Positions 1-8,700 of a stretch of DNA of 64,000 bases are shown piece by piece. A program made the position numbers and the translations under genes. The notes below the pieces were generated by a model, which saw nothing but the letters and a program-made list of their open reading frames with translations, had not been told where the DNA came from and ran no database searches. The DNA is taken from positions 62,001 to 126,000 of the forward strand of contig JALVFE010000032.1 in the NCBI GenBank assembly GCA_027030245.1, read 5' to 3'. The stretch's first letter is position 1, and each line of letters starts with the position of its first letter. The DNA is from Melioribacteraceae bacterium (lineage in GTDB: Bacteria > Bacteroidota > Ignavibacteria > Ignavibacteriales > Melioribacteraceae).

Positions 1-532
1 CTTCGTGTTTGTGCTTGCCGTGAATTATTATCGTATAGCCTTGATTGCCTAATAATTCCGCCCGGTTCCACACTTTTTCGACAAAAGGGCATGTGGTGTT
101 ATATCTTCTCGTATCTATTCCCAAGCGCTTTAATTTTTCTTCAGTTTCGATACTGGTTCCGAATGCGGGAATGATTACGATATCTTCCGGAGTAATTTCC
201 TCCCAATCGATAAACATATTTCCTTGGGTATCCATAATGAATTCTATTCCGTGGTCAATAAGGTCTTGATTGACAAGCGGGTTATGAATCATTTCACTCA
301 AAAGGAAAATTCTCTTTCCTGTGTTTTCGTTTATTGTTTTGTAGGCTATTTCAATTGCGTTTTCCACACCGTAGCAAAAACCGAAGTGACGCGGAATTAA
401 AAATTTTACCGGACCGAAATCGAGTTCAGTAGGACTGTAATCCCGCTTTTTGGGGTCTTTCTCTTTTCTCTTTTGTTTGATAAGAGAAATTATCGAACTT
501 TTATATTGATCGGGTATCTCGAATTTTTTCAT
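1..532 (-). CDS. ispH: 4-hydroxy-3-methylbut-2-enyl diphosphate reductase (IspH/LytB), N-terminal part, cut by window edge
   Basis: Reading from the ATG at 532 gives 177 codons with no stop before the window edge, so the gene is partial. Visible family motifs are GFCYGVENAI (iron-sulfur Cys about residue 53), LLSEMIHNP (substrate His about 83), IPAFGTS and TTCPFVEKVW (second cluster Cys about 148). IspH is the [4Fe-4S] enzyme that makes IPP and DMAPP in the last step of the MEP isoprenoid pathway. The third cluster Cys would lie outside the window. The N-terminus is about 35 residues longer than in E. coli IspH and lysine-rich, as in longer bacterial forms. It follows the DUF2911 gene on the same strand with a 13-base gap, so co-transcription is plausible. 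Confidence 0.93.
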   Translation of the reverse strand, partial: MKKFEIPDQYKSSIISLIKQKRKEKDPKKRDYSPTELDFGPVKFLIPRHFGFCYGVENAIEIAYKTINENTGKRIFLLSEMIHNPLVNQDLIDHGIEFIMDTQGNMFIDWEEITPEDIVIIPAFGTSIETEEKLKRLGIDTRRYNTTCPFVEKVWNRAELLGNQGYTIIIHGKHKHE

Positions 533-545
533 AATGTTCGGAAAT

Positions 546-1097
546 TTATTTGTTGCCCGGAGTAGTATCGATTGTGAAACTCACTCTCAAATTTTCCCAA
601 TCGATATTAACGTCGGCGGAATAAGGAGTTTTATAATCGATACTGAACATCAATCTTTCCCTGAATGTATGTTTTACGGGTTTAACTTTAAATCTAAGCA
701 AATCTTCTTTGGGATCGTACTTGAAAGCGCCCCATTGATCAGCAACTTTGTTGAAAATGATTGTCCACTCATCGGGATTCGGAATTGTAAATAAAGCATA
801 TTTACCTTTCGGAACGAAGTGACCGTTAACCTTTACATCCGTACTGAATTCAATTGTAGTGGCTTCGTTCGCTCCGGTTCTCCATACTTTGTTATACGGA
901 ACCAACCCGCCCCAAATCTTTCTTCCCTTTACTCCCGGCGTGCCGTAAGTTATTGTTACGTCCGTATAACCGATTGTTTGTCCGACAAAGGCTTTGGGAC
1001 TTAAACGCGGCGGTTCTTTTTTCTGCGCGCTTATGCTCAAGTGCAAAATCAATGATAAAAAGATTATGTATTTTGCGGAAAATAAATAAGTCTTCAT
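546..1097 (-). CDS. DUF2911 family exported protein
   Basis: A 183-residue protein that begins with a signal peptide (hydrophobic stretch about residues 8-23, ending SISAQ). The body matches the DUF2911 pattern: RLSPKAFVGQTIG, ITYGTPGVKGRKIWG, VPYNKVWRTGANEAT, and a C-terminal beta-rich half. This family is common in Bacteroidota and relatives and is thought to be periplasmic; its molecular function is not known. It lies between the PLP enzyme gene and ispH on the same strand. Family assignment is from motif recall; no function is claimed. Confidence 0.85.
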   Translation of the reverse strand: MKTYLFSAKYIIFLSLILHLSISAQKKEPPRLSPKAFVGQTIGYTDVTITYGTPGVKGRKIWGGLVPYNKVWRTGANEATTIEFSTDVKVNGHFVPKGKYALFTIPNPDEWTIIFNKVADQWGAFKYDPKEDLLRFKVKPVKHTFRERLMFSIDYKTPYSADVNIDWENLRVSFTIDTTPGNK

Positions 1098-1156
1098 AAC
1101 TTTCTTTAGTTTGTTTTTGCTCAGAGTTACAAAGATATGATATAATACTTGAAAAT

Positions 1157-2113
1157 TCAGTGCATTTTTAAAGTATTTTTAACCGTTAATTTTAATTTTT
1201 CGATTTTAGGTTTCATTCCTTCGATTCCTTGTAAACCTCCGGTATGAATTGCGATTATCGTCGAACCTTTTTTAAAGTATCCTTTCCTTTCCAAATCGAA
1301 AATGCCGTACATCATTTTTCCGGTATAAACGGGATCGAGTTTAATTCCGTTCAATGTTTCGAATTCTTCAATAAAATTAATCAGTTCCGCTTTAATTTTC
1401 GCATAACCTCCGAAGTGGTAATTTAGTTCGAGATGCCAATTGTTAAATTCTTTTCCGGTGAAATCTTTAATTAGTTTAGTGATATTACGTTCCAGAAACG
1501 AAGCGCCTTTCAAAACCGGGAAACCAATAGCGTATTTGTGGTTATCGAGTCCGGAAATAATTCCCGCAATTGTACCGCCCGTACCGCACGCCGAGCAAAT
1601 ATAATCGAAATCGATCTCAATATCGTCTACAATTTCCTTTGCTCCTTTCAGGGCAAGCAAGTTTGTGCCTCCTTCGGGAATTAAATAAACGTCGCCGAAT
1701 TGTTCGTAGATTTTTTCGATAAAATCGTTATCGTACCTTTTCCGGTAATCGCTTCTGTTTACGTAATGAATTTCCATTCCGATTTCTTTGGCAAAAGTAA
1801 GAGTCGGGTTAAGCGGTAAATGTTCTTCTCCGCGAATCAGTCCGATTGTCTTAAACCCGAAAAGATTTCCTGCGGAAGCCGTAGCGTAAATATGATTTGA
1901 GTATGCACCTCCGAAAGTGAGCAAAGTTTCCTTGCCTTGTCTTTTCGCCTCGATAAGATTGTATTTTAACTTTCGCCACTTGTTTCCTGAAATTGCGTGG
2001 TGAAATTTATCTTCGCGCTTTATGTAAAAACGATTGCCGGATTTTATTCCCGGAAATTTTATTTCTTCGAGAACGGCGGCTTTGGTATCAATATGTTTTT
2101 CAAAGTTTATCAT
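1157..2113 (-). CDS. PLP-dependent D-cysteine desulfhydrase / ACC deaminase-like enzyme
   Basis: A 318-residue fold-type II PLP enzyme. The motif SGNKWRKLKYNL places the Schiff-base lysine at about residue 45. GGAYSNH (substrate/PLP contact), PEGGTN and SACGTGGTIAGI (phosphate loop) follow in the order seen in 1-aminocyclopropane-1-carboxylate deaminase and D-cysteine desulfhydrase. These cytosolic enzymes deaminate small amino acids to 2-oxoacids and ammonia (with sulfide in the desulfhydrase). Length is normal. The sequence alone cannot separate ACC deaminase from D-cysteine desulfhydrase; the latter is the more usual activity outside plant-associated bacteria. Confidence 0.85.
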   Translation of the reverse strand: MINFEKHIDTKAAVLEEIKFPGIKSGNRFYIKREDKFHHAISGNKWRKLKYNLIEAKRQGKETLLTFGGAYSNHIYATASAGNLFGFKTIGLIRGEEHLPLNPTLTFAKEIGMEIHYVNRSDYRKRYDNDFIEKIYEQFGDVYLIPEGGTNLLALKGAKEIVDDIEIDFDYICSACGTGGTIAGIISGLDNHKYAIGFPVLKGASFLERNITKLIKDFTGKEFNNWHLELNYHFGGYAKIKAELINFIEEFETLNGIKLDPVYTGKMMYGIFDLERKGYFKKGSTIIAIHTGGLQGIEGMKPKIEKLKLTVKNTLKMH

Positions 2114-2205
2114 TGAAAAGGAATTTTATTTATCAAAATATAAAATTATTTCGAATGAAGAATGGAATAATTTAAAGTTGGAGTAAATTAAGTTTTAGAT
2201 AAGAT

Positions 2206-4590
2206 TTATGATTTATTTGCGGAAACAAATTTAATCGAGAAAACCGTGCCGCCGCCTTTACTGCTTTCCACCGTAATTTCGGCTTTATTCAAATCGCAAT
2301 ATTCTTTCACAAGGGAAAGTCCCAGACCGCTTCCCTCGAAACTTCTTGTGTAGCCTTGCTCTTCTTGTCTGAAAGGATGGAACAAATCGGGAAGGAATTC
2401 TTCCGATATTCCGATTCCGGTATCAATCACATTAACGATTAGAAAATCATTTTGTGTGTTGAGAACAATTTCGATTTTTCCTTCCGGCGTAAACTTAAAT
2501 GCGTTATCCAAAAGATTGATGAAAATTTGTTCAACTGAGTATTTATCGGCGTAAATGAATGTATCGTCCGTCGCTTTTGTAAGGTTGAATTCGATGTTCG
2601 ATTCTTTCGCTTTGTATTTGTTTTCAAGGTAAAGCTTTTCAAGGATTTCGGAATAAAGGTCGAACGTTTCCTTTTTGGGTTTGTAACTGCCGGTTTGCAG
2701 TTCAGACATATTCAAAATCAAATCGATTGTTCTAATCAATCTATCGCTTGCACGGTTGATAATTTTGAAACTGGTATTCAGATCATCGTCTAAATTTTCA
2801 CCCAGTTGAAGTTTAATTAAGCTTATAAAGTTCAAAATATTATTAATCGGAGTTCTGATTTCATGAGAGATTTGAGCAAGGAATTCGGATTTTAATCTTA
2901 CCGATTTTTCCGATTCGTTTAGCGCTTCTATAAGTCGCTCTTCGTAATTTAATCTTTGGATAGATGAGCTGATTGACTCGGCAGCCGTTTGAAGAGCTTC
3001 TTCCTCCGATTTTGTCCACACCCGGTTTGTGGAAGAATCGTGCATCCCGATTCCGCCCCAAAATTCGTTGTTTACAAAAATCGGAACGATTAGCAAGCTG
3101 ACAATTTTATTTTTCGACATAAATTTCTTTGCGCCTGCCGATGCGGTACCGATATGTTTCCTGAGAATTTTGTTTTTCATTAAAGTATCAACCCAATCTT
3201 CCAAACCGAGAGCGGTAAAATTGACTTTGTCGACGATGTGGCTGATATTGTCTTGCTTTAACCATTCCGCTTTTTTTATAAAGTACAGGTCACCGGTTCC
3301 GGATTCGCGATGATATTTGAAAATCCTGACTCTGTCGATATTTAATGTATTGCCGAGTACTTTACAAACATCGTTTAGCTGGGACGACCAATTAATCGGT
3401 TTCAGCAAAATTTCGGATATCGATTTTAACGCAGAAAGGATTTTGGCATGCCGTTGCACTTCAATTTCCGCAATAACTTTCTCGGTGATATCTTCTACCG
3501 TTCCTTCGTAATAGCTTAACAAACCGTTTTCGTCCCAGAAGGCTTTGGAACTTTCCCTTATATAAATGATTTTTCCGTCGGGTCTTTTCCACGCGGTTTC
3601 AAAACCGTAAATGGTTCCTTCGGTTTCCAATATTTCTCTCAGTTTTTCTTTTACGGTCGGATCCACGTATCCGTCCGCTTCGTTTAATTCTTCAAGCGAA
3701 TCAAATCCGAGTATACTTAACAATTGGGGATTTGCAATAAGCATTTTGCCGTTTTTATCCGAGCGGTACATTCCAAGGGAAGAGTTTTCGAACAGGCTGC
3801 GGAATTTCCGTTCGCTTTCATATAGTTTCCGTTCCGTTTCTTTTTGAATCGAAATATCCGTGGCAGTGATAAGATAAGCGCCGGAGAAACCGGAAAAGTC
3901 TTCGTCTGTTTTGGTGATTGTCATTTTAACCGGAAAAGTATTTCCGGTTTTGGTAATCAAGAATGTTTCGCCTTCCCAAATATTTTCTTTTTCGTTCACT
4001 TGTTCCAATCTGTTCAATTCCCGCGAAAGTTTATTGCCTATCACGGTTTTTATTTCTTTGCCTGTTAATTCTTGGGAATCGTATTGCAATTTTTCGGCGG
4101 CGGATTTATTCAAAAACAAAATCTTTTTCTTTGAATCGGTGATTATAACAAGTTCTCTTATGTTTTGTAAAGCTTGAATTAATACCGGATCCGTTTCGTT
4201 AAGTTTGGGCAGCGCATTCGGAGAATTAATTGTAAACAAAAAACCGATAATATCATTTCCGTTTTGTTTAACGGGGTTTACGGTAATTTTAATTTTTTTA
4301 TCCGGCTTTTCCAAGTTTTTAAGAATCAAATTAACGGATTGGGTTTCCCCCGTTGAATTACATTTTTCCATTATTTTTTTTATTGATTCTTTCCCGGCTG
4401 AAGTTAAGCATTCGTCAATGCCCGCTTCGGTGGAAAGCTCCTTACCCGTTATTTTTACAGCGTTACTGTTGTAAAAAATTATTTTCCCTTCCTTGTCGGT
4501 TATTATTATCGGCAGTTTGATTTTTTTGTATGCAGGGAATAATTCTTCAATAACTCTTTCGATATTTTTATTTGATTTGTTCAAAATCAT
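2206..4590 (-). CDS. Multi-PAS, GAF sensor histidine kinase
   Basis: A 794-residue kinase with no membrane segment, so probably cytoplasmic. Domain order: PAS about 15-125, PAS about 137-250, PAS with PAC about 260-372 (ending GTVEDITEK), GAF about 385-545, a short coiled linker, HisKA with LAQISHEIRTP (phospho-acceptor H576), then HATPase with NLLDNAFKFTP (about 692), DTGIGIS (about 723) and GSGLGLS (about 753). It starts 7 bases after the lone receiver gene upstream, which suggests a two-gene operon and a kinase-receiver pair. The C-terminal region around QEEQGYTR and LVKEY closely resembles the kinase at 21385-22995, so the two are likely paralogues. Confidence 0.93.
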   Translation of the reverse strand: MILNKSNKNIERVIEELFPAYKKIKLPIIITDKEGKIIFYNSNAVKITGKELSTEAGIDECLTSAGKESIKKIMEKCNSTGETQSVNLILKNLEKPDKKIKITVNPVKQNGNDIIGFLFTINSPNALPKLNETDPVLIQALQNIRELVIITDSKKKILFLNKSAAEKLQYDSQELTGKEIKTVIGNKLSRELNRLEQVNEKENIWEGETFLITKTGNTFPVKMTITKTDEDFSGFSGAYLITATDISIQKETERKLYESERKFRSLFENSSLGMYRSDKNGKMLIANPQLLSILGFDSLEELNEADGYVDPTVKEKLREILETEGTIYGFETAWKRPDGKIIYIRESSKAFWDENGLLSYYEGTVEDITEKVIAEIEVQRHAKILSALKSISEILLKPINWSSQLNDVCKVLGNTLNIDRVRIFKYHRESGTGDLYFIKKAEWLKQDNISHIVDKVNFTALGLEDWVDTLMKNKILRKHIGTASAGAKKFMSKNKIVSLLIVPIFVNNEFWGGIGMHDSSTNRVWTKSEEEALQTAAESISSSIQRLNYEERLIEALNESEKSVRLKSEFLAQISHEIRTPINNILNFISLIKLQLGENLDDDLNTSFKIINRASDRLIRTIDLILNMSELQTGSYKPKKETFDLYSEILEKLYLENKYKAKESNIEFNLTKATDDTFIYADKYSVEQIFINLLDNAFKFTPEGKIEIVLNTQNDFLIVNVIDTGIGISEEFLPDLFHPFRQEEQGYTRSFEGSGLGLSLVKEYCDLNKAEITVESSKGGGTVFSIKFVSANKS

Positions 4591-4597
4591 TTTGCAT

Positions 4598-4960
4598 TTA
4601 TAAGTTATTGAATTTACTTAATGTAATGTAAACCTGTTCGAATTCATTTGTTTTATCGAAAAAATAATTTGCTCCGGCTTCTAATGCCGCTTGCCTGTAT
4701 TGCACATAAGGATAATTTGTAAGAACAATTATCAAGGTGGATTTATCCGTTTCCCGGATTCTTTTAACGAGCTCAATTCCGCTCCCGCCCGGCATTCTGA
4801 TATCCGTTATGATTACATTGGGATTCAATTCTGCAATCAGTTTGTTAGCTTCCAGAATATTTTCCGCTTCAATAAACGCTTGAATGTTCGGCAACTTTGC
4901 CAGATGTTCAATTAATCTCTCTCTTAATAATTCCGAATCATCTACTATAAGAATTTTCAT
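4598..4960 (-). CDS. Single-domain response regulator (CheY-like receiver)
   Basis: A 120-residue protein made only of a receiver domain. Asp7/Asp8 form the acidic pocket, Asp53 in ITDIRMPGGSG is the phospho-acceptor, T81 in VLTNYP and K103 in FFDKTN complete the active site. It has no output domain, so it probably works as a phosphorelay intermediate or by protein-protein contact. It is directly upstream of the PAS/GAF kinase (7-base gap), its likely partner. An inverted repeat sits in the gap between this gene and the NarL-type regulator. Confidence 0.93.
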   Translation of the reverse strand: MKILIVDDSELLRERLIEHLAKLPNIQAFIEAENILEANKLIAELNPNVIITDIRMPGGSGIELVKRIRETDKSTLIIVLTNYPYVQYRQAALEAGANYFFDKTNEFEQVYITLSKFNNL

Positions 4961-5035
4961 ATTAACACTTATTTGTTAGCTTTGATGAAAGATACGGTTT
5001 TATTAATGAAATAGTATTAATATTAATATTATTTT

Positions 5036-5057
5036 CTTGTAGGAAAATTCTTACAAG
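5036..5057. promoter_or_regulatory. Imperfect 22-base inverted repeat between two regulator genes
   Basis: CTTGTA at 5036-5041 is mirrored by TACAAG at 5052-5057, with a mostly complementary middle. It lies just downstream of the NarL-type regulator stop and about 75 bases upstream of the lone receiver start, both on the minus strand. It could be a weak terminator of the NarL/nine-PAS operon or a dyad operator for the receiver-kinase operon. There is no clear run of T on the minus strand, which favours an operator. The role is inferred only. Confidence 0.3.
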
Positions 5058-5073
5058 CGAATTGACTGCGGAA

Positions 5074-5706
5074 TTAAGATTCGGTTAAACCGTTTTCGAT
5101 TGCGTATTTGATAAGTTCTGCGGTATTGTTGAGGTTTAACTTTTCCAGAATTCTCGTCTTGTATGTGCTTATTGTCTTATCGCTTAAGAACAATGTCTCC
5201 GATATTTCTTTGTTGGAATAGCCTTTTGCAATCATCGTTAAGATTTGAAATTCCCTGTCGGATAAAATTTCGTGTGCAGGTTGATTTTTACTTCCGGCTA
5301 TTTCTTCCGCTAGCATTTCGGCAAGGTGAGAAGTAATATATTTTTTCCCTTCGGATGCTTTTAATATCGCTTTTTTCAGTTCTTCCGGATCTGCATGTTT
5401 GGGAATAAAACCGTTTGCACCGGCTTTCAGAACTCTTTTTGCGTATTGTTCTTCGGAGTGTACGCTTAGAACAAGTACGGATATTCCGGGATATCGTTCT
5501 TTTACTTCTTTCAGAACATCCAATCCGCTTTTGCCAGGCATGGAAATATCGAGTAAAAGTATATCGTATTTTGATTTTTCCAATTTTAAGAAAACATCAA
5601 ATCCGTCCGAAGCCTCGTCTATTTCTTGTATTTCCGGTATTTCGGAAATTATTTGTTTTAATCCTTCCCGCACAATAGCGTGATCGTCGGCAATCAGTAA
5701 TTTCAT
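5074..5706 (-). CDS. NarL/FixJ-family response regulator
   Basis: A 210-residue two-domain regulator: receiver about 1-120 with acidic pocket Asp7/Asp8, phospho-acceptor Asp53 (LLDISMPG) and K104 region (GFIPKHADPEE); LuxR-type helix-turn-helix about 145-205 with LSDREFQILTMIAKGYSNKEI and KTISTYKTRILEKL. Its ATG overlaps the stop of the upstream nine-PAS kinase by four bases (ATGA), so translation is coupled, and the HisKA_3-type kinase is its cognate sensor. It is expected to bind DNA as a dimer once phosphorylated; targets are unknown. Confidence 0.95.
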   Translation of the reverse strand: MKLLIADDHAIVREGLKQIISEIPEIQEIDEASDGFDVFLKLEKSKYDILLLDISMPGKSGLDVLKEVKERYPGISVLVLSVHSEEQYAKRVLKAGANGFIPKHADPEELKKAILKASEGKKYITSHLAEMLAEEIAGSKNQPAHEILSDREFQILTMIAKGYSNKEISETLFLSDKTISTYKTRILEKLNLNNTAELIKYAIENGLTES

Positions 5707-8700
5707 TTTGCTTTTCCCTTTAACGGAAGAACAATTTCGATAGTTGTGCCTTTCCCTTGTTCGCCTGCGATTTTCAAATTTCCTTTCAAACCTCTTACTC
5801 TTTCTTTAATTCCGAGTAACCCCAAAGATTTCGGATCATCTATTTTATTTTTGTCGATTCCTTTCCCGTCGTCTTTTACGAAAAGCTTAACCGAATTCTC
5901 ATTTTTTGCAATAACAATTTTAACATTATGCGCATTTGCGTGCCGGGAAATGTTTGTTAAAATTTCCTGATAAATTCTAAAAAGTGCAACGGAAAAATTC
6001 TCTTTCAAATCAAAAAACTCGGGATTAATCTGCAAGTTGCATCCGATACCCGTCCGTTGTTGAAATTCGGATGTAGCCCATTCTATTGCGGCTACAAATC
6101 CCAAGTCGTCTAATATTCCGGGTCGCAGTTGTGAAGAGATTTTTTGAACGGTTTTAATTGTGCGGTCGACCAATTTAATCATATCGTTCAGTTTGTTTTC
6201 TATGTTACCTTTGGATTTACCTAAATTTTTAGTCAGCCATGCAAGGTCAATTTTCAAAGCCGTTAAAGTTTGTCCGAGGTCGTCGTGGATTTCCCTTGCA
6301 ATATAGGTTCTTTCTTCTTCCCTAATTTTTTCAAGGTATTCCGCCAATGCTTGAAGTTGTTTTTGACTTTCTTCCAATTTGTTGTAGGTTTCTTTTAATT
6401 CCGTAATATTCCGGTTTACTCCGAATGTGCCTACAATTTTTCCGTTTTCGTAAACTGCATTAATGGATGTTAGGGAAATTATTCTTTCACCTTTTCTGTT
6501 GTGTTGAATAATTTCGCCGACCCATTCGCCACGCTCTGAAATTTCTTTGCCTATTTGGGCAAAAGTGGTATTTACCGGTTGCGATTTTAATACGTCAAGA
6601 ATTCTCTTTCCGAGCACTTCTTCCTTTTTCCATCCGTATAATCTTTCGGCGCCTTTGTTCCAATATGTAATTGTGTGGTTTAGGTCGGTATCCATCTCAT
6701 AATCTTTACTAGCAATAATTGCATCTTGAGCGGAATCAAGCAGTTTGGCTTGATACCTTAATTGACTTTCTTGTTTTATTTTGTCATCTATATTAATAGC
6801 AATCACGGATACTCCTGTTACCCGGTTATCGGTAACAATTGGCGTCAAATAAACATCAAAATAATGGATTTGCCCATCAAATTTTTCGTTGAATTCGAAG
6901 TGAATTCTGTTTCCTTTTAATGCTTCATCATATTTAGGTTTCCACAAACGTTTCAGTTCATCCGTTAAACCGTCTAATGTGTTTTTGCCTTTACGTGGTA
7001 TTATTCCGTATATTTGCTTGTACTTTTGCTTTGCATAATTATTAAATATTATAAAGTTATAATTTTTATCAATACTCCATATTGCTTCTTGCCGTCTTTC
7101 AATTAAAGACCTCAAATTTGCTTCCGAAGCTTTAATGGTTTCGGTATATCTTTTTTGTTCGGTTATATCCAGAATTGTTACGAAAACCCGTTTCCAATCT
7201 TTTTCGAAACCCGGAGCAATAGATACGGTTACAAATATATCTTGAATGTTGCCCGTGAAATCTCTTTGTTTACTTTCCTGGGCAAATTTGGTTTTACCTT
7301 CGGCGAGTAGGGAAATCTCATCTTTAAAAGTTTCTATCGATTCCGGAATGAACATTTGCTCAAGACCCTGTAAAATTTGCCGCTTGCTTTTTACTTTTAG
7401 CATTCTAACCGTTTCATTATTGATATTTATAATTTTTACCAAACCAATCATTTTTTTTAACTCGTCTGGGTTTTCGGTGAAGTATTTGTTAAAATCTTTA
7501 ATTCCTTTTTGTTTTAGTTCGTCTATGTACTTTTTACCTTCGTGAAAATCTTCTTCCCAAATGGAAATCGGTGCATGTTCGAATAAACCGCGATAGCGTG
7601 CTTCTTCGAATTTAAGATGGTTTTCAATTTGTTTCCTTTCAGTAATATCCAGCACAGAGAAGATAGAACCTTGTGATAAATCATTTTTATCAAGCGGACA
7701 AAGGCTAATAATTACATTGACGAGCTTGCCCGATTTACATTGAATAACCGCTTCGTCCGAAGCAACGCCTTTTTGAGCGGCAATTTGATAAAGTTCGCCG
7801 ATTTTTTGATATTCGTCTTTGTTCGGATAAAATAATTCGGTGGGTTTTCCTTCCATCTCGGATTTTGTATAACCGAGAAAATTACATAAATAATCATTTA
7901 CGTAATCCAAAACTCTGTTTTTCACCAATCCGATACCGATGGGTGCAGCTTTCATTATTCCCGATATCCGTCTTTCGCTTTCTTGAAGCGCTAATTCGGT
8001 TTGTTTTAATTCGGTTATGTCTTGTAAAGTCCCAACTACACGTAGCGGGTTGTCGTCGGTATCGTAATAAACTTTTCCTCTGGCTTGAACGTATTTTATT
8101 TTTCCGTTTTTCAAATATATCCGATGAATGATATCGAATGTTTTTTTCAACCGTATTGCCGAGTTTATTTTTTTCTCGACATATTTTTTATCTTCTTCGT
8201 ATACCATATTCTTAAACGTTTCATATGATTTCTCTATTTCGTTCGGTTGAATTTCAAAAATGTTAAAAATTTCGTCCGACCATTCGATTTCGTTTGTTTG
8301 CAAATCCCATTGCCAATTTCCAAGTCTTGCAATATGCTGGGCTTCTTTTAATTGCTCTTTGCTTTTTTGTAATTCCAGGTTAAGCATTTTTTGTTCGGTG
8401 ATATCATAAATATAGCCTTGTACGGCGTCTTCGCCTTCAAATTCTATTTGCTGTCCTACCACCAAAACGTCAATTTCTTCACCTGTTTTTTTGATGAATT
8501 TTTCTTCCGCAAGATTTACTTTTGATTGTTTTTTATCGGTCAAGTTCCTCAATCGTCTTTGTGCAAATTGCAGATACTTGGGATGTACAAAATCGATTAT
8601 GGATTTGCCCAAAAGTTCGTTTGTATTTTTGAATCCCAAAGTTTCCGCTAAAGCAGGGTTCGCGTAAACAATTTTACCTTCTTTAAGAATCGTAACCCCG

